Assembly (NCBI GenBank): GCA_963989385.1
Contig: OZ022502.1
Location: 11,547,001 to 11,611,000, forward strand
Reading direction: 5' to 3'
DNA: 64,000 nucleotides
Source of the DNA: Ctena decussata
Lineage: Eukaryota; Mollusca; Bivalvia; Lucinida; Lucinidae
Within the stretch, counting starts at the first letter, position 1. Every line of letters starts with the position of its first letter. Positions 50,055-62,621 of this stretch are shown here, piece by piece. Position numbers and translations under genes: made by a program. The notes beneath the pieces are model-generated. The model made no database searches. It was not told the origin of the DNA and saw nothing but the letters and a program-made list of their open reading frames with translations.

Positions 50055-50725
50055 TTTTAGTACGTAAGATATCTTATATAGGATACGAGATATCTTATTT
50101 AATTTTTACATATAAGATATTTTATATATCAGATATCTAACGTATTATATATCTTATATGCTATATTAGAAATTTAATATATATTATACAATTATTGACC
50201 TTTGTTGAGGTGAATATGCAGTTTTATTGACCTGCAAACAACATATTACCGACGCCAAGCGGGGGTCAATATGTTATGTTTGCAGGTCAATAAAACTGCA
50301 TATTCACAGAAATAAAAGTCAACAATTGTTTTATTATATCATAATTCTAAATGCAGTTTCCTTTGAAATTTATGATGGTACTCCATGGTATTATCGTTAC
50401 GCCATTAACATTAACGTACATCAGACGTTACGTCACGAAAATACAATTACGTCAGCGTAAAAGTAATATTCACTGACTGGCTGGTGAATATCGCAAAATA
50501 TTGACCGGCACGTGACGTCAAATCAGCCAATGAAATTTTGTGTTACGTCTTGGTCATATAATAATATAAGACATCTGATACATTATATTAGATATCTGAC
50601 ATGAAAAATTAAATAGGATATCACATATCCTATATAAGATATCTTACATCGTATATCAGATATATAGGATATAAGATCTCTGTTATATTAGATATCTTAA
50701 TTGGCATATTAGATAGTAAAACGGC
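50055..50725. mobile_element. AT-rich foldback with repeated GATATCT words
   Basis: Both ends carry many AAGATATCTTA-like palindromes (50062-50180 and 50560-50720). Between them a separate hairpin (50205-50325) pairs GAATATGCAGTTTTATTGAC, CTGCAAACA with its inverse around ACCGACGCCAAGCGGGGGTC. Confidence 0.65.
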
Positions 50726-50933
50726 TTGCCGCAGGGACGTTAAACCCGAGCTCACTCACTCAGCTGCTTTATTTAGGGCCTTTTCATTTTTTTTCTAGCT
50801 GACTTCTCTGTCTACTTCTCTGTATAATTTTGCTCCTTCGGATTCCCAGCCGTTCTTCTTAAAGCAAAGAGATAAAGAACATCATTGACGAAACACTGCT
50901 ACTTTTCTGAGACGTTCCTTGCAAAGATTATTT

Positions 50934-51168
50934 GAGCCACGACACGACAAAACCAACAATGTGGTTGTGCGCCCAGCGCAGACTCAGATCAGTCTGGGCA
51001 TCCGCCCAGTCTGATCAGAGTCTTCGCTGTCCGCATGGAGGTAGTTTAATTCCTTAGCTACCCTTTGAGCACTTAACGAAGAGTGTGGTCAAGCTTGGTG
51101 AATGCCCATGATGATCTGAGTCTGCACAGGTCGCACAACCACATTGTTGGTTTCTCGTGTCGCGGCTC
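50934..51168. mobile_element. Cloverleaf MITE, copy 9
   Basis: Full-length, flanked by ATTT on both sides. GAGCCACGACACGAC at the left, CGTGTCGCGGCTC at the right. Confidence 0.85.
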
Positions 51169-51815
51169 ATTTTACTGACCGTGTCATAGCAGCGTTATAG
51201 GGTTTAATCATTATACACTGAGTCACTTTAGTTACGCACCTCTTATGAAACCCGGAACTGTAATTAAACAATCGATTTCTTTTTAAATTCAAACCTGCAA
51301 GCTAAGAGAGCACTTATTTGTGTATAAATCCTGTAAAATGATGCCTGTCGGAGACCAAACAAATGGGTGGTCATACGAAAAAGTGCGGTGCCAACAAAAT
51401 TAGAATTCGCAACGCTACCAACTTAACCTGAAATCGCACCGCGAGGGGATATTTTCAACACTAATTTTTCGCACAGTGTTCTGTAGGAACGTTTTTACTT
51501 TCTATGATATGAAAGACCGCAATATTGCTGTGAATATTTCCATACTTTTCATTATCAATCCGATGCTTACTTTGCGGTGACACGTTGAAAGCGCAACTTT
51601 TTCTTGTTTTCAACAGCTACTGTGAAAGTTGATGTTTTGTTAACAAGTGATCGAGATACTTCTACAATAACTTCATTGTAAACAAACACGTGTTCTTTGT
51701 TAATCCTTATGTAAACATTGTTGAGAATTCTACGTTATGACTTTGACGTTAGTCTTGACGTTGGTATCCTAAGGGTTTAGAAATGAGTCATTCTTCGATT
51801 GTGTTTTAGTTTTAT

Positions 51816-53620
51816 TATGTCTCCCCCCTTAAGGGTCGGGAGACATATTGTTTTTCCCCGGGCGTCTGTCCGTCTGTCCGTCTGTCCGTCCGTCCGTCCG
51901 TCCGTCCGTCTGTCCGTCTGTCACAAATCGTGTCCGTTCTATAACTTGAAAACCGCTCAAGCTATATTCGCGAAACTTCATGTAAATATCAATCAACATG
52001 AGACGACGTGCAGAGTGCAAGAATGGTAACTCTGGCATTTATACTTTTTGAGTTATTTCCCTTGGAACTTAGTCCATCACAAAATCGTGTCCGTTCTATA
52101 AATTGAAAACCGCTCAAGCTATATTCGCGAAACTTCATGTAAATATCAATCAACATGAGACGACGTGCAGAGTGCAAGAATGGTAACTCTGGCATATATA
52201 CTTTTTGAGTTCTTACCCTTGGAACTTTGTCCATCACAAAATCGTGTCCGTTCTATAACTTGAAAACCGCTCAAGCTATATTCACGAAACTTCATATAAA
52301 TATCAATCAACATGAGACGACGTGCAGAGTGCAAGAATGGTAACTCTGGCATTTATACTTTTTGAGTTATTTCCCTTGGAACTTAGTCCATCACAAAATT
52401 GTGTTTCAATTGTGTCCGCTCTATAACTTGAAAACTGCTCAAGCTTTATTCACGAAACTTCATACAAATATCAATCAACAAGAGGCGATGTGCAGAGTGC
52501 ACAAATGGTAACTCTGGCATTTATACTTTTTGAGTTATTTCCCTTGGAACTTTGTCCATCACAAAATTGCGTCTCAGTCGAGTCCGTCTGTAACTTTAAA
52601 ACCATTCAAGATATATTCATGAAAGTTTATACAAATATCAATCAACATCAGACGACGTGCAGAATGCACTCGGGCGTTTATCCTTTTTGAGTTATTTCCC
52701 TTGGAACTTTGTCCATCACAAAATTGCGTCTCAGTCGAGTCCGTCTATAACTTTAAAACCATTCAAGCTATATTCATGAAAGTTCATACAAATATCAATC
52801 AACATCAGACGACATGCAGAATGCAAGAACCATAACTTTAGCATTTATACTATTCGAGTTATTTCCCTTAGAACTTTGTCAGTCACAAAACTGTGTCTCA
52901 GTCGTGTCTGCTCTATAACTTGAAAACCATTCAAGCTATATTCACGAAACTTCATACAAATATCAATCAACATTAGAAGAATTGCATAGTGCAAGAACCA
53001 TAACTCTTGCATTTATACTTCTTGAGTTATTTCCCTTGGACCTTTGTCAGTCACAAAATCGTGTCTCAATCGCTTTATTACTTGAAAACCGGACAAGCTA
53101 TATTCACGAAACTTCATACAAATGTCAGTCAACACCAGACAACCTGCAGAGCACAGCATTTATACTATTTGAGTTATTTCCCTTGGAACTTTGTCATTCA
53201 CAAAATCGTGTCTCAATCGTCTAAGCTCTATAACTTGAAAACCGTTTAAGGTATATTCATGAAACTTCATACAAATAAATAGACGACGTGCAGAGCACTG
53301 TAACTCTTGCATTTATATTTTTTGACAAAAACTAAATATGAATATCAGTCAACATTACATGACATGCAGAGCATAACAACTATAACTCTTGCATTTATAC
53401 TTTTTACTTATTATGAATCCCTGCTTCAGGGTAGGGAAACATATTGTTTTTCCCTTGGCGTCTGTCTATTAGTCTATCACAAAATATCTTTACTGGATAC
53501 GAGCTCATTGTTTGCATGAAAAAATGACCAGTATTTGCATTAGAAATTGTGTTTAAAGTTTCCGTTTGAAATTGTATTTAATGACTGATCCTTTTGACAT
53601 CAGAAAGGGGGGAGACATCT
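51816..53620. mobile_element. ATGTCTCCCCCC TIR element with 155-bp tandem body
   Basis: Starts ATGTCTCCCCCCTTAAGG, ends AAAGGGGGGAGACAT. After a CCGTCTGTCCGTC stretch there are about 10 monomers with TATAACTTGAAAACCGCTCA, AGCTATATTCGCGAAACTTC and TTGAGTTATTTCCCTTGGAA, the first three near-identical and later ones worn. Confidence 0.8.
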
Positions 53621-54086
53621 GTTTTTTCGTAGAAAAACAATTCTAGTTGACTTTGATGTTGTCAACGGTATTGCGGCCATCACAATTCATGATAAGAAAA
53701 AGTGATTGGTGATCGAAAATGACGATAAAATGACGTCAGAAGTAAAATTATTTTAAAAAGTGAACGTGTGTTGTAAATAGGATTGGCTCGCCACTTGAAA
53801 TCACTAAACTTTAGATGTTTTTCTAAAGCGACTATCCCCAAAGATGATGTTCAATGCTAATTTTAGACGACAAGAACGGCCGCGTATGCTGCACGTGCAT
53901 TATTGCCAAAATAAACTCTCAGCAAAGTGTGCGGATACACTCCAGCGATTTTGCAACATTTTGACTGTCATCAGTTAGACAAGTTATCAATAGTTGTATT
54001 CTGCTAGAAATTTTGATTGTAAGCAGTTATGGGCTAAAACTATGGGCATTAAAAAAGTGGTGCATAATTAAAGTGGCTCAGTGTAC

Positions 54087-54322
54087 GAGCCGAGACACGA
54101 GAAAGCTAACAGTGTGGTTGTGCACCCAGCGCAGACTCAGATCAGCCTGGGCATCCGCCAAATCTGATCAGAGTCTTCGTTGTCCGCATGGCGGTAGCTT
54201 GGACCCTTAACTACTCTTTAAGCGCTTAGTGAAGAGTCTAATCAGACTGAGTGGATGCCCTTGCTGATCTGAGTCTGCGCTGGGTCCACAACCACTTTGT
54301 TGGTTTTCACGTGTCGCGACTA
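54087..54322. mobile_element. Cloverleaf MITE, copy 10
   Basis: Full-length but with end mutations (GAGCCGAGACACGAG, CGTGTCGCGACTA). Confidence 0.8.
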
Positions 54323-54589
54323 AGTTACCTATGTCTTCATCAAAATACTGACGAATAAACAAATTTCCCACCTACTATTTCTTGGACTGTGTTCGTCAGA
54401 TCCGGATCCCATAGTTTTTAAAAGTCAAACTTGAGTCGGACCCAGCAGACGTGTAAAAGTAAATGGATAGACTTCTATGTTTTCCGCCATTTTTCCAATT
54501 AGAAACATTTTTCGTGACCGTCCGTTTGCTTTGCCGGACAAAGAAACCAAAGGGTATAAACTCTCGAAGGAAGATATTGTCTCCCAAGA

Positions 54590-55593
54590 TGGGCAATTCA
54601 TTAGCAATGCGTTTAATATAGGGAAACAGAATATAGCCTCTCTTAGGGTTTCCATGCAAGGAATGGTCATGAAACCGAATTTATTATGTACCTAAAAAGA
54701 TCCCCATTCACTTTACATTGGAGTAACCGTGCAATATATTTGGCATATTGCACGGAGTCGAAAGCATATTGCACGGAGTTAAGGAGTCACGTTCACCAGA
54801 ACTACTTTTGTTTTGAGAGGATAATGTGTGGCAGCCATTTTTTGGTCGACTGCAATCAGAAACCGAGTAAAATGATGACACTGCTGTCGGTTTCGCTATA
54901 TAAATTGCATAGAAGACAATTAAATATGATTTACCTTTGAGCTGTCAATCTCTCTGTACGGCATAGTCTGGGAATGATAATGGAGAATCTCCTAAGATTT
55001 ACAGAGAGTAGAACAGGAAACGGCGCCCACTTCTTGCCGACGTCAAAGTTTGTTTACTGACGTCACATTCGATTCTATAACGTCATATCCCCTTTATGCC
55101 GTCGGACGTGGCTTTTAGCATGTATAAAAGACACCGATCTGCATAATGATATTTCAATTTTAAGAAATTGTGGTTTGATATGCCGATATTTATTTTGATT
55201 TCTTCTGTAGACAACACTGCTGAAACTAGCTGATTAATACGGAAGAAATCAAAATAAATATCGGCATATCAAACCACAATTTCTTAAAATTGAAATATCA
55301 TTATGCAGTTCGGTGTCTTTTATACACGCTAAAAGCCACGTCCGACGGCATAAAGGGGATATGACGTTATAGAATCGAATGTGACGTCAGTAAACAAACT
55401 TTGACGTCGACAATATGCTTTCGACTCCGTGCAATATGCAAAAAATATTGCACGGTTACTCCAATGTAAAGTGAATGGGGATCTTTTTAGGTATATAATA
55501 AATTCGGTTTCATGACCATTCCTTGCATGGAAACCCTAAGAGAGGCTATATTCTGTTTCCCTGTATTAAACGCATTGCTAATGAATTGCCCAT
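54590..55593. mobile_element. 1-kb foldback element, CRE-like TGACGTCA words
   Basis: Outer arms 54590-54775 and 55425-55593 (GGGCAATTCATTAGCAATGC and inverse), inner arms about 55030-55225 and 55230-55410 (CCGATATTTATTTTGATTTC and inverse). A 250-bp stretch at 54776-55030 has no partner. The inner arms carry GACGTCA several times. Confidence 0.8.
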
Positions 55594-55607
55594 CAAATGA
55601 TAAAGGT

Positions 55608-56391
55608 ATATAATAAAAAAGTTATTGTATTGGGAAATATTCGGCACTCGTAAGCTCGTGCGTCCTTTGCCATATCACAGTATCCGAACTACATGTACAA
55701 TCTCTTCCGGTTTTCATAGCGTTGAATCGAGAGTACAAACGTTCGCTTATAACCAGTAGTCGGAAATCATTATGTTTTGAGATTCTATCCGGAATCTGCT
55801 GCGTCATTTATAGCTATTCAGCTTCGAAAATGTAAAGAGATAAGTTTAATATAATTTGCTTTTCGGTCTTTTACTTTATTACCCTGTACAATGTCGTGTA
55901 TGAGTGGGTAGTAATTGGTACAGTATTCAAATCGCCCTAGGCATGATTCTTAAACCATTTTGAGCATTTTCTTACATTTTAAAAAAAAAATCTTTAGAAT
56001 AAACGGAAGGCGTTATCAATCTACAGTTTGATAGTTTTGATAAAAGAATGATAGCTGAGTTTTGCACGACACAATCTCGTGTTAAATTAAGCTGTTCGGA
56101 AAAAAAATCTGCGACGGCAAGGAGTTTTTCATTGTACAGGGCAATAAAGTAAAAGACCGAAGAGAAAATTATATTAAACTTACCTCTTTACATTTTCGAA
56201 GCTGAATAACTATAAATGACGCAGTAGATTCCGGACAAAAACTCAAAACATAATGATTTCCGGCTACTGGTTATAAGCGAATTTTGTACTCTCGATTCAA
56301 CGCTATGAAAACCGGAAGAGAGGGTACAGTGCGTTCGGATACTGTGCATATGAGCTCGCGCCGAATATTTCCCAAAATAAATTCAATAACG
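55608..56391. mobile_element. 780-bp foldback element, 265-bp arms
   Basis: Left arm from GTTATTG..GGGAAATATTCGG, right arm to CCGAATATTTCCC..CAATAAC. Arms pair over GAAAACCGGAAGAG, CATAATG and ATTATATTAAACTTA. The central 240 bp is unpaired. Neighbour of 54590-55593, but the arms differ. Confidence 0.8.
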
Positions 56392-56402
56392 CATATATAT
56401 AA

Positions 56403-56674
56403 GCCAGGCCGGGTAGCGCAATCGGTAGGGCACCTGACTCGTAAGTCAGAGGTCCTGGGTTCGAATCCCGGTCTGGCCACATACTTTCGTTTCTCCTTCC
56501 GCTGATTCAAGAAGGGCAGTTGTCAGTTACTGGCGAAAGTATGTGCACTTAGTACTGGTTAACCGCTTAGGAGGTCTAAGCCTGCCCAGGAATAGTGTGG
56601 TTAGGTTAACTGACCGTCCCGACATGACCTTAGTTGTTTACCGTGGACGTTAAGCATCAAATCAACCAACCAAC
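56403..56674 (+). mobile_element. tRNA-derived SINE, copy 2
   Basis: Almost identical to copy 1 over head and body, flanked by the 11-bp duplication CATATATATAA (56392-56402 and 56675-56685). The high similarity between copies suggests recent activity. It lies just outside the right arm of the foldback 55600-56390. Confidence 0.9.
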
Positions 56675-56685
56675 CATATATATAA

Positions 56686-58144
56686 CTGGCATGTATGGGA
56701 TATAAAACACTACAACCACCTCGAAACTATCGATATTGAACATTTTTATTTCAAATACTTCAACGAACACCTATCTAAATATTGTCATTCTTGTGTTTTG
56801 ATTTGGTTTTTGCATAACATCAAACATTTTGATTAGGTATAATACTTTCAAATACAGCCTGTAGTTCTACAAAATATTTTTCCAGACATTTCTTATCTTT
56901 ACTAAAAAGGATAAGAGACAATATAATGTATAATTCAAACATGAATCACAATAATTCTACTTCAAAGTGTTTATGATATACTACAAATTAGCTTCTATTC
57001 TAACAACTGTGCATGGCATTTCTATTGTCAGTTTTTCTGGACCACAAGTTCTATTGCTTTTCAATCTTCTATTCCAGTTGATACTTGCACAGATAAAAAA
57101 ATAACAGTTTTAGAAATTTACATAAACGTAAGTATGACCGAAAAAGTAGAACTTATGTATCTATTATATACATGTACCAATAGACGAAAACAGTTTTGCT
57201 TCCGGCGGTGCGGCCTTAAAAGGAAACTCCTAGACTAAGATAACGTCGAAATTAGATCGTTTCAACGTGGGTGCTAAATCAGTAAGCCGTAGCGCCATTA
57301 GTTAGCCGTCACTTTGACCTTGCGTGCCTGGTAGGATAATATCTCTACCTAAAGGTTTCCTCTTTTGGCCACATTTGTTTGAATTACAGTAGATTAATTA
57401 CGACAAATCTTGTTATAGTTAAAAAAAATCTGAAACTAAAAACATGGAAAATGTCGTTTCCTTATTATATAGCAATCGTTTTCCTTTGCTCAAGTAATAT
57501 TTCTAAACCTCATAACCTGTTACCACACCTAATTTCACACATTTAATTTGGATATATTAAAATGAGTAACAAGATTCCTACTTTATATTCACTGATCATG
57601 TGAGGTACCCGTCGTTGAGGTAGATACGCGTAATGTAAACAAATAAGGAAATAGTGCGGGAATAACTGTTCTCAAAGTATAATATATGTAAACTCACAGC
57701 ATTTTAAATGGGCTATTACCAAGCAAATCTAAGCCATGATGCTTATCAAATATAATATGCTAACAATTAACAGTACCGGTTGTGACACACTAGTAATAAT
57801 ATTAGAATTATAATCCAAAATGCTTCGGCATGACTGTAATTACACAGAGAAAAAAATGCTTTTATTGATTCAGGTAAAGTGTTTCACTTTAAAAGTACCA
57901 AATGTGCTATACTACCATATTGTATGGTGCTTGCACTAAAATAACTTGAATACTATGGAAAGCTCTGGGATGAATTATTACACACTGTTGCGAGACAAAA
58001 AAAAAAAAAAAAAAACAACTTTAAACACGGCCAAATCGTACAAAACTAATCGTACACACGTCTGCAGGTCATTTTGCTTAACTGTTTCTAGGTGATTTTC
58101 CTAAGACTGACCGAAATTATTCATACTGTAACAAATAAAACAAG
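56686..58144. other. No feature seen
   Basis: AT-rich intergenic DNA; only a poly-A run at about 57998-58016. Confidence 0.6.
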
Positions 58145-59712
58145 GACTTCGCAAGCGGCGCATAATACGCCCGTTTTAATGTCATAAAGGAATTATAGAA
58201 TGAACAAGATTGTTTACAAAATACAAAAAGGCAGACACTCAGGTGAAACCACACTTTAATTAATGACATTATTTAAATATTTAACACATCAAATACTATT
58301 AGTATACCAAAAATCAGCTTCCAAGGTGAAGTGGCTCCTAAGTTGAGTAATGCCAAAGTCAAACAAGGATGATAATTCATAAACTAATATACTAGATATA
58401 CCATTCTTAGTTCTTATACATTCCCTTGACAATACACACATCTCCATAAAGTTATGTTAAAATATTCTAAACGGTTAAGGGGTTACAGAGTAAACAGGAA
58501 ATTTATGCATGGGCAGATAATCCAGTAAGCAAGCCAGAGTCGTGGTTCTTGCTCAGGGTATATTGCCCCATTAATACACACATTCCTACAAAGTTTCATC
58601 CTAATATTTCAAAGGGTTAAGGAGATATGGAGTGAATGGAAATGCCTAAAAATAATGACCAAAGGGAGGTTACTCCAAAATTAAGAGAGGGGTGGGGGCG
58701 GGGGCAACTATTCTTATATGTGACACATCATCTTGTGATCATGCACAATGCTATTAAGTTTCATCATGATATTCCAAACAATTACGGAGTTGATGTATGC
58801 ACAAAATAAGTATACACAAAAATAGCCTAAAAGAACTAATAGAAGGGATGTAACTCAGAAACGAAGAGAGGGAGAGCAACCATTGTTGTACGCGACACAT
58901 TGTTGGGACTTCATATACATTGCTATGAAATTTCATGAAGATATCCCAAACAGTTATCTAGTTATGGCGCACAAAAGACCTGCAGGGAAAAAACAATCAA
59001 AGGGGCATAACTTGGAAACTAAGGAAGGGGGGGGGGGGGGGGGGGCAACCATTATTGTTTGCAATACACTCCCCCTACCCACTACATATGCCTACAAAAT
59101 TTCATGAAGATATCCCAAATGGTTACTCTGTTATGGCGCACACAAGAATGTTTACAGACGGAAGGGAGATTATACCAAAATTAAGAAAGGGGGAGCAACC
59201 ATTCTTATATGCGACATATTATCTTGTGATCATGCACATTGCTGTAACGTTTCATCCTGATATTCCAAACAGTTACCGAGTTAATGTAAGCACAACATAA
59301 GTATACACAAAAATAGCCGAAAAGAACTAATAAAAGGGATGTAATTCAAAAACGAAGAAAGGGTGAGCAACCATTGTTGTATGCGACACATCGATGGGAC
59401 TTCATACACATTGCTATGAAGTTTCATGAAGATATCCCAAACAGTTATATAGTTCTGGCGCGCACAAGACCTGTAGGGTAAAAAACAATCAAAGGGGCAT
59501 CACTTTGAAACCAAGGAAGGGGGAGCAACCATTCTTGTACGCGACACGGCCCCCTACCTAATACATATGCCTACAAAATTTCATGAAGATATCCCAAATG
59601 GTTACTGAGTTCTGGCGCGCGCAAGAATGTTTACGGACAGACGGACGGACGGACGGACGGACGGACAGCGCCACGACATAATACGTCCGTTTTTTCAAAA
59701 CGGGCGTATAAT
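58145..59712. mobile_element. CATAATACGCCCGTTTT TIR element with tandem body
   Basis: Left GCGCATAATACGCCCGTTTT, right AAAACGGGCGTATAATG. The body has about 8 monomers near 150-300 bp with TTTCATGAAGATATCCCAAA and AAAGGGGCATAACTTGGAAA, a poly-G run at 59027-59045 and a GACG stretch at 59636-59668. Confidence 0.8.
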
Positions 59713-59951
59713 GAACGCTATTTGGTTAGATTCTCTATTTTATAAGGAACCGCTTAAAAATATGAATATTCCTGGAAATGGAATTACTACTTGCCAAAAT
59801 AAGTATACGGGGTCACCACCTTGTCAAAAGATGCAGACTCTGAAAAATATTATTACTAGTTGCACATAACCTCAAAATGAAATACCTGATACACTTTTAG
59901 GCATCGGATGTTAAAACAACGTGTAGCGACACTGATGCAAGGTCATAATAT

Positions 59952-60187
59952 GGGCCGCGACACGAGAAAACCAACAATGTGGTTGTGCGCCCTGCGCAGA
60001 CTCAGATCAGCCTGGGCATCCGACAAGTTTGGCCAGATTCTTTGCTAAGCACTTAAACAGTAGCTAAGGGTCTAAGCTACCTTCATGCGGACAGCGAAGA
60101 CTCTGATCAGACTGGGCGGATGCCCAGGCTGATCTGAGTCTGCGCTGGGCGCACAACCACATTGTTGGTTTTGTCGTGTCGCGGCTC
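59952..60187. mobile_element. Cloverleaf MITE, copy 11
   Basis: Full-length, GGGCCGCGACACGAG to CGTGTCGCGGCTC. Right half nearly consensus. Confidence 0.85.
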
Positions 60188-60556
60188 AATTATTGGATCG
60201 CTGTCGATACATCGTTGTTCTCCCGCTGTGTGCCCTTTTGGAACTCTTCTATTTAATCATTCTTAATATTACAACTAACTCGTTATCAACATGACACCTT
60301 ATAATTACACGTGTTAGTGCATCATGATTATGGTTTCATAACAAATGAAATATACAAAAAATAATACTTGAGATCGTGTTTTATATGCACGAAATAGTAG
60401 CGCATAACCGTCAAAGGTGTTGTTCTTCCAAATGTCTGTTTGTAGCAAACATTGTTTTCAACCTATTCAACTGTTCCTCAGTAATTGGGTGATTTCTAAA
60501 ATTCTTATTACTTGTCCCCCTTCTTGGATTTATTCAAAATGTGTCCATTAATATTT

Positions 60557-60792
60557 GAGCCACGACACGAGAAAACCAACAATGTTGTTGTGCGCCCAGC
60601 GCGTACTCAGATCAGCCTGTGCATCCGCCCAGTCTGATCCGAGTCTTCGCAGGCCGCATAGAGGTAGCTTAGACCCTTAGCTACCCTGTAAGCGCAAAGC
60701 GAAGATTCGGATAAGACTGGGTGGATGCCTAGGCTGATCTGTGTCTGTGCTGGGCGCACGACCACATTGTTGGTTTTCTCGTGTCGCGGCTC
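60557..60792. mobile_element. Cloverleaf MITE, copy 12
   Basis: Full-length, GAGCCACGACACGAG to CGTGTCGCGGCTC, only 370 bp from copy 11. Confidence 0.85.
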
Positions 60793-61505
60793 AAAATTTT
60801 GATGATATTTTCCTAACAGACATTGTTTTCTTCCTGTCTTTCATTCTTTCTATTTTCAAGATTCACATACACTAAAGGCAATTTAACTTCGCAATGTTAA
60901 TGACCAAGTTTCCAAATGCATGCGATACAACAGTACATCGCAGGATGCGGAAAAAGTCTCTTATCGTGAATAAATTTGGTAACCAAAAGCTAATTCGTCT
61001 CATATATTCCAGTTCTCCGTGTGTGTAAAACATTGCACTTTTGTAAACATTTCAAAGCCGTATAGGTTTAAAACATCTGTTATCAATGTTCATAGTATTT
61101 TGACAATAGCTGATCGCCAAAACGCACAGGTAATGTCCATATATTAAATTCCCGTGCTAAATCCAACACTGGGATAGACTGAAAACAAAACTGCTACAAT
61201 CAGGCTGAAATGATATTTTGCTCCCTTTTAAAATGGCTAATTTGCTTTGTAATTATACATCTTGATTTAGAAATAATGATTACGATGAAATGATTCAAAA
61301 TAATACAGATTTAAGATGCATGATTTCCATAATTTATTTACAGTTGTACAAAGAGACTGTCTTAGCTTCTACAGAACAACAATTTTCCTCCACTGACGGA
61401 TAGATTTTGCCCTGTGAGAGCATTTTTATTCTTGGAAAGCTGTCCCCTGTAAGAAGGAAGACAACTATACTTCAAGATAAGACTGACCTTGGAGATTGTT
61501 TCATC
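60793..61505. other. No feature seen
   Basis: AT-rich intergenic DNA with no repeat or frame I can support. Confidence 0.6.
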
Positions 61506-61733
61506 AGGGGCGTAACTAGGGGCAATTTCATAATACGCACAACCATGTTTTATTCTCTACTTCTTGAAGGGAAAGCTAGTATTTCAGCCACTTTGGTAAT
61601 TGGTATTGAAATCGTGTCTAATTTATAAATATTTAGCATGCAAATATGCAGGTGCGTTTTGAAATTTTGTCAATTTTGACAAAATTTCAATACGCACTTG
61701 CGTATTTGCCGTATAGGTAGCTACGCCCTTGTT
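61506..61733. mobile_element. CAGGGGCGTAAC TIR MITE
   Basis: CAGGGGCGTAACTAGGGGCA at the left, GGTAGCTACGCCCTTG at the right; inner hairpin GAAATTTTGTCAATTTTGAC/AAAATTTC with GTGCGT/ACGCAC. hAT-like ends by appearance only. Confidence 0.6.
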
Positions 61734-62193
61734 CATACACCTTAAAAATACAAATCAGCACGTTGAAATGTGCCCTACAGCAAACGCCAACAGTCTTAAA
61801 TGTTTGTACATGCCTGAATGTACATTTCCCAATGATACAGCTAACTACGAATGAACTAAAAATGGAAATAATGTAAAACCGAAACAAATGTTAAACAGAA
61901 GAACATAAAGAGGAAATTGAAGAAAACAATGCTCAGATTAACGTGGAAAACTTCAATAGTTCAGAACAATGCTTATTTTCTTAAAAAAAAATACAGATAT
62001 CACGAGAGAATTGACGGCCGAAGCTAAACAACATGGATTTACATATTGGACTGGCATTCCCAGTTGTTTCTGTAAATAGAGCCATTGGCATTGTCTACAA
62101 TAATTTTATTAACAAAGTCAACATTGTATCAACGGTAATTTTAAATATTTAAAGGATGTACATGTAATTTGCGAAAAGATGAATGAATACATT

Positions 62194-62429
62194 AAGCCGC
62201 GACGCGAGAAAACCGACAAAGTGGTTGTGCGCCCAGCGCAGACTCAGATCAGCCTGGGCATCCGCCCAGTATGATCAGAGTCTCCGCTGTCCGCATGGAA
62301 GTAGCTTAGACCCTCAGCTATCCTTTAAGCGCTTAGCGAAGAGTCTGATCAGACTGGGCGGATGCCCAGGCTGAACTGAGTCTGCGCTGGGCGCACAACC
62401 ACATTGTTGGTTTTCTCGTGTCGCTGCTC
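62194..62429. mobile_element. Cloverleaf MITE, copy 13
   Basis: Full-length with altered ends (AAGCCGCGACGCGAG, CGTGTCGCTGCTC). Confidence 0.82.
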
Positions 62430-62621
62430 ACATATATTTTGCTTACAATGGTAACAGTGTCTGATTTTTTCTATTGAGTCCCTATTAAGAGATCATTTTA
62501 AGGAAAAGAGACCGCTTTCTTGCTTACCAGATAGGGATAACCGCGAGTTTCACCGACAATTCGTATCTCACCCATGTTATCTTGCCCAGGACCAGATAAA
62601 ACTAGAAATGTTTTTCAGATA

